NCBI GenBank assembly: GCA_012838205.1
Contig: DUPR01000006.1
Location: 1-30,656 of the forward strand
Source: Methanobacterium sp.
Lineage (GTDB): Archaea > Methanobacteriota > Methanobacteria > Methanobacteriales > Methanobacteriaceae
Length of the DNA stretch: 30,656 nt
Reading direction: 5' to 3'
This document shows, in pieces, positions 1-10,749 of this stretch. Each line of letters begins with the position of its first letter. Positions within the stretch are counted from its first letter, which is position 1. The notes beneath the pieces were generated by a model. That model was not told the origin of the DNA. It saw only the letters and a list, made by a program, of their open reading frames with translations, and did no database searches. The translations under genes and the position numbers were made by a program.

Positions 1-44
1 ATGTACGGATAGGCACCGTAACTCCAATTTTTTTTATTTAAAAA

Positions 45-53
45 AAAAATATA
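45..53 (+). promoter_or_regulatory. TATA box of the C/D box sRNA
   Basis: An AAAAATATA element lies 20-28 bases upstream of the terminal stem of the guide RNA, the spacing expected for archaeal TBP/TFB promoters. It sits in a very A/T-rich stretch, so the exact box is uncertain. A run of eight T at 28-35 just before it could end whatever transcript lies upstream of the window; bases 1-27 hold nothing I can identify. Confidence 0.5.
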
Positions 54-71
54 CTAATTTTTTTATACTTC

Positions 72-132
72 GAGCCAATGATGAACCCTATGAGCTCTGA
101 ATCCATGATGACTGATGGGCGAGCTGAGGCTT
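72..132 (+). ncRNA. C/D box sRNA (2'-O-methylation guide)
   Basis: All four boxes are present in order. Box C is ATGATGA (78-84), box D' is CTGA (97-100), box C' is ATGATGA (105-111) and box D is CTGA (124-127). Both guide spacers are exactly 12 nt (85-96 and 112-123), and D' and C' are 4 nt apart, which is the standard archaeal geometry. The ends AGCC (73-76) and GGCT (128-131) pair to close the kink-turn. Such RNAs bind L7Ae, Nop5 and fibrillarin and direct methylation of the target base paired to the fifth guide base before D or D'. By that rule the targets are AGCUCAUAGGGU (D' guide) and CUCGCCCAUCAG (D guide), each methylated on its fifth base, a C. The first resembles the 5' half of a tRNA D-arm (GCUCA..GG), which is only a suggestion. 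It converges on the corrin reductase gene. I am confident of the class but not of the targets. Confidence 0.85.
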
Positions 133-166
133 ATTCAAATTCAACACATCATTATTTCAGATATAT

Positions 167-973
167 TTAGTGTTTATTTGAAATAATCTCATCACATAAA
201 TAGCTAAGATCATCAAACACTTTTTTCCCTTGTAATTTTTTAATTTCAGGCCTCATGACAATAACTACAGGTATATTAAGATCAAGTGCAGCTTTAATCT
301 TAGACATCACCCCACCACTGTCTCCACTTTCCTTTGTTAAAATAATCTCTATTTGGTATTCTTCCATGAGGATGCGGTTAAATTTTGGGGAAAATATTCC
401 TTCCATAGCCACTATGTTTCCATGAGGAATGCCAAGTTTGAGACATTTTTCAATAGAATAAACTGCAGGAAGAGTCCGAATCACAATAAAATGAGGAGAG
501 ATCTTGTTGGTAAGATGATGCAAGGTGTTCACGCCAGCAAGATGTAAAATTTTCCCCTTAACTTGATTTTTTTCCAGTAAATCCTCTTTTTTAATTTCCA
601 ATATTTTGCGGGTGGCTTCTTCAAAGGAATAACACTTATGAATAAGTTCGCTGTCTGGAAGATCACTTGGAGGTCTTTCAAAACGAACATATTCAATTCC
701 TGTTTTTTCAGATGCAATTATGGCATTTTGAGTGGCTAGAGATGCAAAAGGATGGGTTGCATCGATTAATATTTGGATACTGTTTTCTTCTATTACCCTA
801 ACCAACTGGTCAGAATTAAAATATCCTTCCAGGACTTTACTTGCTCCGGAACTTTGTGCCAGATCAGTTCCATGGCTAGTGGTGGCAGTAGCCAGAACAG
901 ACACATTGCCCTTGGATAGAGATTTTATAATCTTTCTAGCGTCACTAGTGCCAGCCATTACTAATACATTCAT
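167..973 (-). CDS. cbiJ: Precorrin-6A / cobalt-precorrin-6A reductase
   Basis: This 268-residue protein matches the CobK/CbiJ family, which uses NAD(P)H to reduce the corrin macrocycle at the precorrin-6A step of cobalamin synthesis. The N-terminus MNVLVMAGTSDARKI is the family's dinucleotide-binding opening. The segment DATHPFASLATQNAI (about residues 71-85) is a hallmark of the family, and the length is as expected. The protein should be cytosolic. In a methanogen the anaerobic (cobalt-first) pathway is expected, hence the symbol cbiJ; the corrinoid would supply MtrA and other methyltransferases. The start is supported by a GGGGT ribosome binding site five bases upstream. No other cobalamin gene is visible here, so its operon context is unknown. 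It is intact. Confidence 0.88.
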   Translation of the reverse strand: MNVLVMAGTSDARKIIKSLSKGNVSVLATATTSHGTDLAQSSGASKVLEGYFNSDQLVRVIEENSIQILIDATHPFASLATQNAIIASEKTGIEYVRFERPPSDLPDSELIHKCYSFEEATRKILEIKKEDLLEKNQVKGKILHLAGVNTLHHLTNKISPHFIVIRTLPAVYSIEKCLKLGIPHGNIVAMEGIFSPKFNRILMEEYQIEIILTKESGDSGGVMSKIKAALDLNIPVVIVMRPEIKKLQGKKVFDDLSYLCDEIISNKH

Positions 974-1013
974 TCTAAACCCCTTAACAAATCATTAACC
1001 TTTCAAACATTTT

Positions 1014-3560
1014 TTATATTAATTTTTCTGCCAGCCAGTCACTAACCAGGATGGTACTTGCAACTAACAAAATTAAAATCCAATCAAAGACATCTAGAGC
1101 TGTAGTTCTGAAGATTCCTTGAAGGAATGGCAAGTATATCACTCCCAATTGAAGAAGAACCGAAGCTAGAACCGCCAGAAAAAGGAATTTATTAGAAAAT
1201 CTATTAGAAAATCCGCGTTCAGATCGGCAGTTAAAAACATTGAATATTTGATACATGACAAAAACTGTGAAAGCCATGGTCATGGCCTTTACATTTTCAT
1301 GGGCAGGAGATAGATCAGTGCCTAAAATATAGGAATAGAGAGCCAGAGTTCCTATGGCCATAACCACTCCTGCGATGGCAATCTTTAAGAGACTCCTACT
1401 AGGGATGATCTCTTCTTTAAGTGGGGGGCGATTCATAACATTTTTTTCTGGTGGTTCAATACCTAAAGACTGGGCTGGAGGTCCATCCATTATAATATTA
1501 ATCCATAAAACTTGTATGGGGTTGAAAGGAATTGGTAAGCTAAATATTGATGCTGAAGTTATGGTGAGTATGGCTCCGATGTTGGTTGAAAGCTGAAAAC
1601 GGACAAACCTCCTAATGTTATCAAAAATAGTGCGTCCTTCACCCACTGTTTTGACTATAGTAGAGAAGTTATCATCTTGTAGGAGCATGTCCGCGGATTC
1701 TTTGGCAACATCAGTACCACTGCCCATTGCCACACCAATAGCTGCTTTTTTGAGTGCTGGAGCGTCATTTACTCCATCACCTGTCATTGAAGCCACGTTG
1801 CCCATCTTTTTAAGGGTTTCTACAATGCGAACCTTCTGTTCAGGAAATACCCTGGCATATACACTGACATCGTTTACCATGTTTTCAAATTCATTGTCAC
1901 TGAGATTTTCCAGCTCAGATCCGGTGAGGGCCACAATCTTTTCATCATCAACTAAGCTAATTTCTCGAGCTATAGCCACAGCAGTGTCCTTATGATCTCC
2001 AGTGATCATTACAACCTTTATCCCTGCTTTTTTAGCTATTGCTATGGCTTCTTTAGCTTCTTCCCGTGGTGGATCCATCAAGCCCACCAAACCTGCGAAT
2101 ATAAGATCCTTTTCTAGGTTTTCTTTATCATTTAAGTCTTCATCATGATCTAATTTGCGATAAGCAAAACCAAGAACCCTGAGTGCGTTTTCAGTCATTT
2201 CATTTAGTTCTTTCATTACATAATCAGTGCCCTCCGGTTTTATAGGGGTTACACCTATTTTTTTTTCGATTTGAGAACATCGGTTCAGTATGGCCTCTGG
2301 AGCTCCTTTAATCAGCAAATAACGTTGGTCCTCAATTTGATTCACAGTGGTCATCCTTTTTCGGGTACTGTCCAATGGAATCTCTAGTAGGCGTGGGTAT
2401 TTTTTTTCCAGTTCCTTGCGTTTGTAACCATTTTCATCAGCATATACTAGTAGAGCAGCGTCTGTAGGGTCTCCTAATAATTTTCCATTAGATTGTGTGG
2501 CATTATTGCAAAGGGCAGAAATTGTGAAAATCATTTCTGGATCATTGACCTTAGCTTGGCGGACAGTCATCTGGTTTAGGGTGAGTGTTCCGGTTTTATC
2601 TGTGCATATTACATTACAGGATCCGAGAGTTTCTACTGCTAATAATTTTCGGACGATAGCATTACTTCGTGCCATCCGCTGCATTCCTAGAGCTAGGGTT
2701 AAGGTTAAAATAGCTGGAAGACCTTCTGGAACTGCAGCCACTGCCAGTGCAACTGCGGTCATAAAAGTTTCCACTAGCGGTATTCCCTGCAAATATTCAA
2801 GTACAAACACAACTGAACATACTATAAGAGCTAGTAACCCCAGTGTCTTACCTAAACCTGCAATTTTTTGTTGTAGGGGTGTTGGTTCTTCTTCTTCCTG
2901 GATCATCTCCGCGATTTTGCCAATCTTGGTGTCCATACCAATTTCTACGACGACTCCCTTTCCCCGACCTGAAGAAACATCTGTTTCCATAAAAGCCATG
3001 TTTTCATTTCCATGATCATCAGAGTATTTGATTTCTGGATGTTTTTCAATGGGAAATGATTCCCCAGTCATTGCAGATTCATCTATTAATAGGTCATGGC
3101 TTTCAATTATACGCAGATCAGCTGGAACATTATCCCCCTCCTCTAAGAGAACTATATCTCCGATTGTGAGTTCTCCCGCGGGTACTTTCTGTTCTTGACT
3201 GTCTCTGATAACAACTGCTTCATTGGATATCATGCCTTTAAGTTTTTCCATTGCTTTTTCAGCCCGGTATTCTTGAATGAAACCAACAACTGCATTTATA
3301 ATGACTACGATAACTATGACAATTGCATCCAGAGTATCTCCAACATAAAAAGCAGCAATAGCTGCTATGATTAGTATGAATATGAGGATGTCCATGAACT
3401 GGCTAAAAAATATTTGAACTGGTCCTGGCTTTTTTTCCTCTACCAGTTCATTTTTACCGTGTTTTGAAAGGCGTTTTTGTGCTTCAGCATTGGTTATCCC
3501 ATTTATACTAGAATTAAGTTCCTTTAATGTTTCACTTGCACTTAGATTCTTCCATTTCAT
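1014..3560 (-). CDS. P-type cation-transporting ATPase, calcium pump-like (P2 type)
   Basis: The 848-residue protein has a complete P-type ATPase layout. It shows the actuator motif TGES (165-168), PEGLP in M4 (278-282), the phosphorylated Asp in DKTGTLT (D321), the nucleotide-binding KGAPE (418-422) and the hinge TGDGVNDAPA (593-602), plus about ten membrane helices including four at the C-terminus. It pumps a cation across the cytoplasmic membrane at the cost of ATP. Calcium site II residues of SERCA are present: E279 in PEGLP, N688 and D692 in M6. In M5, the site I glutamate of SERCA is replaced by Ala (STNIGA, A663), as in plasma-membrane calcium pumps that move one Ca per ATP. Calcium is therefore the likeliest substrate, but a Mn or Na/K role cannot be excluded. 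A GGTG ribosome binding site lies about eight bases before the ATG. The gene is a likely monocistron. Confidence 0.9.
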   Translation of the reverse strand: MKWKNLSASETLKELNSSINGITNAEAQKRLSKHGKNELVEEKKPGPVQIFFSQFMDILIFILIIAAIAAFYVGDTLDAIVIVIVVIINAVVGFIQEYRAEKAMEKLKGMISNEAVVIRDSQEQKVPAGELTIGDIVLLEEGDNVPADLRIIESHDLLIDESAMTGESFPIEKHPEIKYSDDHGNENMAFMETDVSSGRGKGVVVEIGMDTKIGKIAEMIQEEEEPTPLQQKIAGLGKTLGLLALIVCSVVFVLEYLQGIPLVETFMTAVALAVAAVPEGLPAILTLTLALGMQRMARSNAIVRKLLAVETLGSCNVICTDKTGTLTLNQMTVRQAKVNDPEMIFTISALCNNATQSNGKLLGDPTDAALLVYADENGYKRKELEKKYPRLLEIPLDSTRKRMTTVNQIEDQRYLLIKGAPEAILNRCSQIEKKIGVTPIKPEGTDYVMKELNEMTENALRVLGFAYRKLDHDEDLNDKENLEKDLIFAGLVGLMDPPREEAKEAIAIAKKAGIKVVMITGDHKDTAVAIAREISLVDDEKIVALTGSELENLSDNEFENMVNDVSVYARVFPEQKVRIVETLKKMGNVASMTGDGVNDAPALKKAAIGVAMGSGTDVAKESADMLLQDDNFSTIVKTVGEGRTIFDNIRRFVRFQLSTNIGAILTITSASIFSLPIPFNPIQVLWINIIMDGPPAQSLGIEPPEKNVMNRPPLKEEIIPSRSLLKIAIAGVVMAIGTLALYSYILGTDLSPAHENVKAMTMAFTVFVMYQIFNVFNCRSERGFSNRFSNKFLFLAVLASVLLQLGVIYLPFLQGIFRTTALDVFDWILILLVASTILVSDWLAEKLI

Positions 3561-3642
3561 GATTAAAGCACACCATTAAGATTGATACATAGAAAAAAAT
3601 ATATTATGATTTTTTTAATATGACCCTATTTTGATAAATTTA

Positions 3643-4032
3643 TTATTTAAAACTGTGTTTATAAAAAACTGCTTTTTTATAATTAACCAACTCCATCTTC
3701 TTCCGAGTGTTAATAAAATCGGTTGAAAGTGGTTTTATAATTAGATCAGCCCCTACAGAGTCAGAAAGATTCACCAAATATGGATGCAATTCTTCTGGAG
3801 GCCTTAAGGCGTAAATAAGTCCTGCATCCTTATATATTTTTAAGTCAGGTTGTCTAATATCATCTAAGATGATCTGGTCATGGGAAGGTTTAATATCAGT
3901 CATGACGATATTGACTTTAAGATGATTCTTCAAGTAAAGGGCAACCTTAAGAAAGTTTCCCACCCCAACTTCCACAATTAAGGGACTATTAGAATAATGT
4001 TTTGTGAGATACTCAATAAAATCATTCCACAT
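3643..4032 (-). CDS. UPF0146 family protein
   Basis: This 129-residue protein belongs to the small archaeal UPF0146 family, which resembles a truncated Rossmann-type methyltransferase. The segment IVEVGVGNFLKVALYL (19-34) looks like a SAM-binding motif I with a Gly-rich loop, followed by an acidic motif II region (IVMTDIKP). No catalytic methyltransferase motif IV is evident, and the function is unknown. It is divergent from the RimI-like gene, with the two start codons only 29 bases apart, so each promoter must extend into the other gene or the transcripts must be nearly leaderless. A GTGAT sequence precedes the ATG. The protein is likely cytosolic and has no membrane segments. Confidence 0.75.
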   Translation of the reverse strand: MWNDFIEYLTKHYSNSPLIVEVGVGNFLKVALYLKNHLKVNIVMTDIKPSHDQIILDDIRQPDLKIYKDAGLIYALRPPEELHPYLVNLSDSVGADLIIKPLSTDFINTRKKMELVNYKKAVFYKHSFK

Positions 4033-4061
4033 ACAATCACTTCAATTAGATGGAGATATTC

Positions 4062-4532
4062 ATGATTATTAGAGAATTCAAACGCCAAGACGTGAAAAAA
4101 GTCCTGGAAATTGAATTAGCATCATTTGATGACCCCTATCCAGCTAATGTGTTGGTCGATATTTACAACTTAGGGGCTGGATTTCTAGTGGCCCAGCAAG
4201 ATAATATGGTAGTAGGATATATTATATTTTGGATCAGATTTGAGAATGATGGCCACATTATCTCCCTTGCAGTGGATAAAAAATATCGTAGAACAAATAT
4301 TGGAACCCGATTGGTAGAAACTGCTCAGGAGATCTTTAAAAAATATGACGTGAAAAATATATGTCTTGAAGTTAGAAAAGGGAACCATGGCGCCCGTAAA
4401 TTCTATAAAAACATGGGTTTCACTGAGAGAACACCGATAACGAATTACTATGAAGATGGTGAAGACGCCGTGGTCATGGATAAATTTCTGGAAATAGATG
4501 AACCAGAAGTGCAGAAAAAAACTGAAAAATGA
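4062..4532 (+). CDS. rimI: GNAT N-acetyltransferase, RimI-like (protein N-terminal acetyltransferase)
   Basis: This is a GNAT-fold acetyltransferase of about 156 residues that transfers acetyl from acetyl-CoA. The acetyl-CoA pyrophosphate-binding motif is KKYRRTNIGTRLVE (Q/RxxGxG/A type). The terminal motif LEVRKGNHGARKFYKNMGF is typical of RimI and archaeal Ard1 enzymes, which acetylate protein N-termini. I place the start at the second ATG (4062) rather than at 4050, because GGAG sits about six bases upstream of it and the resulting MIIREFK start is family-like. It precedes carA by 40 bases on the same strand, and no functional link to carbamoyl phosphate is evident. In archaea one such enzyme acetylates many proteins rather than only S18. 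Confidence 0.82.
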   Translation: MIIREFKRQDVKKVLEIELASFDDPYPANVLVDIYNLGAGFLVAQQDNMVVGYIIFWIRFENDGHIISLAVDKKYRRTNIGTRLVETAQEIFKKYDVKNICLEVRKGNHGARKFYKNMGFTERTPITNYYEDGEDAVVMDKFLEIDEPEVQKKTEK

Positions 4533-4572
4533 AGATTCTTAAGGTCAACACATTAAAATGTATGGTGATTGA

Positions 4573-5655
4573 ATGAAACAAGTGGCTAAATTAGCTTTAG
4601 AGGACGGTACAATTTATCAAGGTGAGGGATTTGGTTATTCCACTATTAAAACAGGAGAAGTTGTATTTGCAACTGGAATGACAGGATACGTTGAATCCCT
4701 TACTGATCCTTCTTACAAAGGCAATATATTAATGTCCACATATCCGTTGCAGGGGAATTATGGAATATCAAAGGATTGGTTTCAGTCTGATGGAATAAAA
4801 GTTGAAGGATTTATAGTAAGAGAGGAAACTCGCTATCCATCTCATAGACAAAGTGAACAGAACTTATCAGAATTTTTGGATGAAAATAAAATTCCCGGAA
4901 TAAGTGGAATCGACACCCGTGCACTCACTCTAAATATCCGCAGGCATGGAACCATGAAAGGTGCTCTGGCTACAGAAGAAGTTGATGATGAAGAATTGCT
5001 GACTATGGCCCGAACACAACCCAGAATTGAGGATATTGACTTGGTAGACAAAGTATCCGTAACAAAACCCCATATTTTCGGAGAAGAATATAAAAATAGG
5101 GCTGTTATCATGGACTATGGGGTGAAAAATAACAGCATTAATGAACTTTTAAAAAGGGAAATTGGCGTAGTTATATTACCTTATAATACACCACCACAAG
5201 AAGTACTAGATTATGAACCTGGAGGCTTGTTAGTTTCAAGCGGCCCTGGAAATCCTAGTAGAGTAAAAGAAGGTATTAAAATCGTTCAAAAACTTTCTGA
5301 AGAACTCCCAATCTTTGGTATTTGTCTAGGTCAGCAGATTATTTCACTTGCTTTCGGAGCCAAGATTTACAAAATGAAATTCGGACATAGGGGTGCGAAT
5401 CAGCCCGTGAAAGACCTTTTATCAGGCAAAATTACTATTACATCTCAAAATCATGGTTTTGCAATAGATAAAAAGTCATGTGAAGGTTTGCCAATAGAAA
5501 TAACCCAAATTAATCTAAATGATAACACAGTAGAGGGTATAAAACACGAAGAACTTCCAATAATCGGTGTTCAATATCATCCTGAAGCTGGACCAGGCCC
5601 TAAAGATACTGATTACCACTTCGACAACTTTTTAGAAGATATAAAAAAGAATTGA
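4573..5655 (+). CDS. carA: Carbamoyl-phosphate synthase small (glutaminase) subunit
   Basis: The 360-residue protein hydrolyses glutamine and passes ammonia to CarB for carbamoyl phosphate, the precursor of arginine and pyrimidines. The N-terminal small-chain domain (1-150) contains [15 protein letters not shown]. The C-terminal class I amidotransferase domain has the triad C251 (GICLGQQ), H336 and E338 (YHPEAGPGP). The substrate-binding SSGPGNPS loop lies near 222-229. The length is typical. GGTGA lies just upstream of the ATG. It is followed at once by carB, and the two are almost surely co-transcribed. No attenuator or operator is apparent upstream. Confidence 0.96.
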   Translation: MKQVAKLALEDGTIYQGEGFGYSTIKTGEVVFATGMTGYVESLTDPSYKGNILMSTYPLQGNYGISKDWFQSDGIKVEGFIVREETRYPSHRQSEQNLSEFLDENKIPGISGIDTRALTLNIRRHGTMKGALATEEVDDEELLTMARTQPRIEDIDLVDKVSVTKPHIFGEEYKNRAVIMDYGVKNNSINELLKREIGVVILPYNTPPQEVLDYEPGGLLVSSGPGNPSRVKEGIKIVQKLSEELPIFGICLGQQIISLAFGAKIYKMKFGHRGANQPVKDLLSGKITITSQNHGFAIDKKSCEGLPIEITQINLNDNTVEGIKHEELPIIGVQYHPEAGPGPKDTDYHFDNFLEDIKKN

Positions 5656-5723
5656 CTAGTTTATACATTTATTAATAATAATGAATTTCAAATAGCCATT
5701 AATTGAATGAAAGAGGATTAGAA

Positions 5724-8700
5724 ATGCCACGGGACAAAGATATTAATAAAGTGCTTATTATTGGTTCAGGACCCATCCAAATTGGCCAAGCTGCTGAATT
5801 CGATTATTCAGGCTCACAAGCCTGTAAATCCCTCCAGGAAGAGGGTATAAAAACTGTGCTGGTTAACAGTAACCCTGCAACCATCCAAACTGATGTAGAC
5901 ATGGCAGATGAGGTTTATGTGGAACCATTAACCCCTGAAATTGTGGCTCAGATCATTAAAAAGGAAAACCCTGACGCTATTTTACCGACTATGGGAGGGC
6001 AAACTGGACTGAATGTTTCAACTGGTTTAGAAAAGATCGGTGCATTGGAAGGAGTGAAGGTAATAGGATCATCAATCCAGACCATCAAAAACGTGGAAGA
6101 CCGTGACCTCTTTGACAGCTTCATGAAAAATCTCAACGAACCTGTCCCCCAAGCTAAAGCTGTTAAATCATTAGATGAAGCCTTTGAAGCAGTTGAAAAA
6201 ATAGGATTTCCAGTTATTGTAAGACCGGCATTTACTCTCGGTGGAACTGGAGGTGGAGTTGCACATAATGACCAAGAATTGGAAGAAATTGCCACCCGAG
6301 GATTAGACATGAGCTATATTAACCAAGTGCTCATTGATCAGTCTGTACTGGGTTGGCAGGAATTTGAATACGAAGTGATGCGTGATAAAAATGATACTTG
6401 CATCATTGTGTGTAACATGGAAAACCTTGATCCCATGGGAATTCATACTGGAGAAAGTATTGTGGTGGCTCCTGCACAAACCCTCTCAGATGCAGATAAC
6501 CAACGACTTAGAAATGCTTCAATCAAGATCATACGCGCCCTGGGAATCCAAGGAGGCTGTAATATACAGTTTGCTGTTCACCCACTAACCGGCGAGTACA
6601 AAGTTATTGAAGTTAACCCCCGGGTGAGCCGTAGTAGTGCATTGGCGTCAAAAGCTACTGGATACCCGATAGCCAAAATTTCAGCAAAAATTGCAGTTGG
6701 CATGACCTTAGATGAGATCAGAAACGATATAACCCAAAAAACACCCGCCTCATTCGAACCCAGCATAGACTACATAGTAAGTAAGGTGCCCCGCTGGCCA
6801 TTTGACAAGTTTAAGGGAATCAGCAGAGAAATTGGAGTTCAAATGAAGTCTACTGGAGAAGTTATGGCCATTGGAAGAACACTTGAAGAATCTCTACACA
6901 AAGCCATCCGGAGCTTAGATGTGGGAAGATATGGATTTGATGATGTAGAATTTAATGAAGAAAAACTCAAGAATGCAACTGATGATCGGTTTTTCCAAAT
7001 TTACAGTGCAATCAAGTCTGGTATGAAAATTGAGGATATCTATTCTTTAACTAAAATTAATCCATTTTTCCTGAATAAAATACTCAATATAGTAGATTGG
7101 GAGAAAAAAATAAGTAAAGAAAACATCTTTGATCCTCAAATAATGCTTAAGACCAAAAAAATGGGTTTTTCAGATCGTAAACTTGCAGATATAACTGGTT
7201 TAGAAGAAGAGACCATTAGAAAAACCAGGGAAAAAGAAGGAATTGTCCCAACTTACAAAATGGTAGATACTTGTGCAGCAGAGTTTGAAGCACAAACACC
7301 CTATTATTATAGTACCTATGAAGAAGAAGATGAAGTAATAGTTACTGATAAGAAAAAAGTTATAATTATTGGTGCTGGACCCATACGTATCGGTCAAGGA
7401 ATAGAATTTGATTATTGCTGTGTCCACGCAGCAATGGCTCTTAAAAACGAAGATATTGAAACTATTATAATAAATAACAATCCTGAAACCGTGAGTACTG
7501 ACTACGATATATCCAGTAAACTATATTTTGAGCCCATAACCCTAGAAGATGTTATGAGCATAATAAACAAAGAAAAACCTTACGGAGTGGTAGTGCAATT
7601 CGGAGGTCAAACTTCTATTAACCTTGCTGTTCCTCTGGCCCGTGAAGGAGTGCGTATTCTGGGAACACCACACGAGAGTATAGACCGAGTTGAAGATCGG
7701 GAAAGATTTACTAAAGTTCTTAATAAATTGGGAATAGCTCAAGCGGATTATGGAATCGCATTTTCATTTGAAGAAGCTAGTGAAGCAGCTAAACAAATTG
7801 GATTCCCTGTACTGGTGCGACCATCATATGTGTTAGGGGGTCGGGCCATGGAAATAGTCTACGATGATAATGAACTGAAGGAATATATGAAAGAAGCTGT
7901 TCGAATTTCCCCAGAACATCCTATACTGGTAGATAAATTCCTTGAAGATGCCATTGAAATAGATGTTGACGCCCTATCTGATGGAAAAGAGGTATTCATC
8001 GGAGGGATCATGGAGCATATTGAAGAAGCTGGAGTGCACTCAGGAGATTCTGCTTGCGTTATACCCCCCCAAAGCATTCCTGAAGATGTTTTAAAAATAA
8101 TTAAAGATCATACTATTAAATTAGCTCTTGAACTTGATGTTGTAGGCCTTATAAACATCCAGTATGCAGTTAAAATGGATGATGAGAATAATCCTAAAGT
8201 TTACATATTAGAAGCAAACCCAAGGGCAAGTAGAACTGTCCCGATTGTGAGTAAAGCGGTTGGTGTTCCATTAGCAAAGATAGCAGCCGAACTAATGATG
8301 GGAAAGACATTAAAAGACTTCGGATTGAAAGATGAAGTAAAAATAGATCATGTAGCTGTAAAGGAATCCATATTCCCCTTCATTAAACTTCCAGAAGCAG
8401 ATTCCATACTGGGACCTGAAATGAAATCAACTGGAGAAAGCATGGGGATCGATTCAAACTTTGGAATATCCTATTATAAAGCACAACTTTCTGCAGGGAT
8501 GGATCTGCCACAAAAAGGCACAATTTTCATCAGTGTTAGGGATCAAGATAAAGACAAAATCATGGACATTGCAAAAAAGGCAGAAGAACTTGGTTTTGAA
8601 TTGATCGCCACCCGCGGAACAGCTAAAGCAGTACAAGATCAAGTCGAAATAAATATCATACGTAAAGTTAGTCAGGAATCACCCAATATTCGTGATGCTG

Positions 8701-8912
8701 TTCTAAATGGCAAAGTAGCCATGATTATAAACACTCCTTCTGGAAAACAATCAGCAGATGATGGGTATTACATAAGAAGAATGGCAGTTGAACTAGGCAT
8801 ACCATATGTAACTACACTAGCTGGGGCTAGAGCTGCTTTAAATGCTATAGAAAATGTGGAAAAAGGAAAAATTGGAGTTAAATCCTTAAAAGAATATCAT
8901 AAATATGAATAA
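5724..8912 (+). CDS. carB: Carbamoyl-phosphate synthase large subunit
   Basis: This is the full-length (1062 residue) synthase that makes carbamoyl phosphate from bicarbonate, ammonia and two ATP. It has the duplicated architecture of the family: two halves each opening with a [17 protein letters not shown] or [16 protein letters not shown] motif and each with an ATP-grasp domain (roughly 130-340 and 680-880), an oligomerisation region between them, and a C-terminal MGS-like allosteric domain (about 940-1062). The ATP-grasp ligand segments [20 protein letters not shown] and [18 protein letters not shown] are intact. The open frame can be read from a TTG at 5703, but the ATG at 5724 has AGAGGAT seven bases upstream and gives the usual N-terminus [17 protein letters not shown]. 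It is a fused single polypeptide, unlike the split carB of some archaea. Confidence 0.96.
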   Translation: MPRDKDINKVLIIGSGPIQIGQAAEFDYSGSQACKSLQEEGIKTVLVNSNPATIQTDVDMADEVYVEPLTPEIVAQIIKKENPDAILPTMGGQTGLNVSTGLEKIGALEGVKVIGSSIQTIKNVEDRDLFDSFMKNLNEPVPQAKAVKSLDEAFEAVEKIGFPVIVRPAFTLGGTGGGVAHNDQELEEIATRGLDMSYINQVLIDQSVLGWQEFEYEVMRDKNDTCIIVCNMENLDPMGIHTGESIVVAPAQTLSDADNQRLRNASIKIIRALGIQGGCNIQFAVHPLTGEYKVIEVNPRVSRSSALASKATGYPIAKISAKIAVGMTLDEIRNDITQKTPASFEPSIDYIVSKVPRWPFDKFKGISREIGVQMKSTGEVMAIGRTLEESLHKAIRSLDVGRYGFDDVEFNEEKLKNATDDRFFQIYSAIKSGMKIEDIYSLTKINPFFLNKILNIVDWEKKISKENIFDPQIMLKTKKMGFSDRKLADITGLEEETIRKTREKEGIVPTYKMVDTCAAEFEAQTPYYYSTYEEEDEVIVTDKKKVIIIGAGPIRIGQGIEFDYCCVHAAMALKNEDIETIIINNNPETVSTDYDISSKLYFEPITLEDVMSIINKEKPYGVVVQFGGQTSINLAVPLAREGVRILGTPHESIDRVEDRERFTKVLNKLGIAQADYGIAFSFEEASEAAKQIGFPVLVRPSYVLGGRAMEIVYDDNELKEYMKEAVRISPEHPILVDKFLEDAIEIDVDALSDGKEVFIGGIMEHIEEAGVHSGDSACVIPPQSIPEDVLKIIKDHTIKLALELDVVGLINIQYAVKMDDENNPKVYILEANPRASRTVPIVSKAVGVPLAKIAAELMMGKTLKDFGLKDEVKIDHVAVKESIFPFIKLPEADSILGPEMKSTGESMGIDSNFGISYYKAQLSAGMDLPQKGTIFISVRDQDKDKIMDIAKKAEELGFELIATRGTAKAVQDQVEINIIRKVSQESPNIRDAVLNGKVAMIINTPSGKQSADDGYYIRRMAVELGIPYVTTLAGARAALNAIENVEKGKIGVKSLKEYHKYE

Positions 8913-9027
8913 TGTTCTAAAATTGTTAAATTTTTTGTTATAGCCATTTCAGATTGTTTCGAATTCTTACTATTTCCTTTTTTTAAAAAATAGCAGACAT
9001 ACATGATCATTTCAATTTTAGATAATG

Positions 9028-9035
9028 ATAAATAT
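9028..9035 (+). promoter_or_regulatory. Candidate TATA box of the amidohydrolase gene
   Basis: ATAAATAT ends 23 bases upstream of the ATG at 9059. That spacing places transcription start at or within a few bases of the start codon. No ribosome binding site is visible before this ATG, so the mRNA may be leaderless. The rest of the 145-base gap after carB is A/T-rich with no other feature I can support. Confidence 0.45.
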
Positions 9036-9058
9036 CCCAAAAACAAACATATCAGTGT

Positions 9059-10246
<1,188 letters not shown>

Positions 10247-10251
10247 AACAA

Positions 10252-10698
10252 ATGTACCAGAAAATTTTATTGCCGACAGATGGCTCCAAATTTGCTGAAA
10301 AAGCGGCTAAACATGCTATCTGGATAGCTAGTAGAAGCGGTGCTGAAATTATCGTTTTAAATGTTATTGAAACATCTTCATTAGTAGGGCTCCCAGCAGA
10401 AGACCTCATAGTAAAAATTAAAGAAATGTTAAAAGAAGAAGGTAGGAGATCCCTTGAAAGAATATCAGAAATGATAACACAGAGTGAAGGTGAATCAAAA
10501 ATTAAAGATCTTAAAATAACGCTAACAACTGAAGAAGGCTCACCTGCTGATTCAATTCTCAAGACCATTGAAAATGAAAACATTGATTTAGTGGTTATGG
10601 GAACTTCTGGAAAACATGGTTTAGACAGATTTTTACTGGGCAGTGTAACAGAAAAAGTGGTTAGATCATCAACATGCCCAGTTTTAGCAGTTCATTGA
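10252..10698 (+). CDS. Universal stress protein (UspA family)
   Basis: This 148-residue single-domain Usp protein opens with [18 protein letters not shown] and ends with the ATP-binding signature [15 protein letters not shown], followed by the usual [13 protein letters not shown] strand. The Gly-rich G-x2-G-x9-G(S/T) loop suggests ATP binding. Such proteins are cytosolic dimers with poorly defined regulatory roles. I use the ATG at 10252 rather than the GTG at 10243 because GGTGA lies just ahead of it with proper spacing and the protein then begins like the family. It directly follows the amidohydrolase gene and precedes the CBS-domain gene; Usp and CBS proteins both sense adenylates, so the grouping may be regulatory (inference). 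Confidence 0.9.
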   Translation: MYQKILLPTDGSKFAEKAAKHAIWIASRSGAEIIVLNVIETSSLVGLPAEDLIVKIKEMLKEEGRRSLERISEMITQSEGESKIKDLKITLTTEEGSPADSILKTIENENIDLVVMGTSGKHGLDRFLLGSVTEKVVRSSTCPVLAVH

Positions 10699-10749
10699 AG
10701 AAAAACTATTTAATATTCTTTTTAGTTGCAGCATATGGCTGGTGAAACA

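Noticed and set aside
1..27. Possible 3' end of another RNA before the T-run at 28-35
   Set aside because: Only 27 bases are in the window; no box, stem or coding frame can be supported.
2497..3015. Long plus-strand open frame of 172 codons inside the P-type ATPase gene
   Set aside because: It is antisense to conserved pump motifs, its Ser/Thr/Ile-rich product has no family look, and there is no ribosome binding site.
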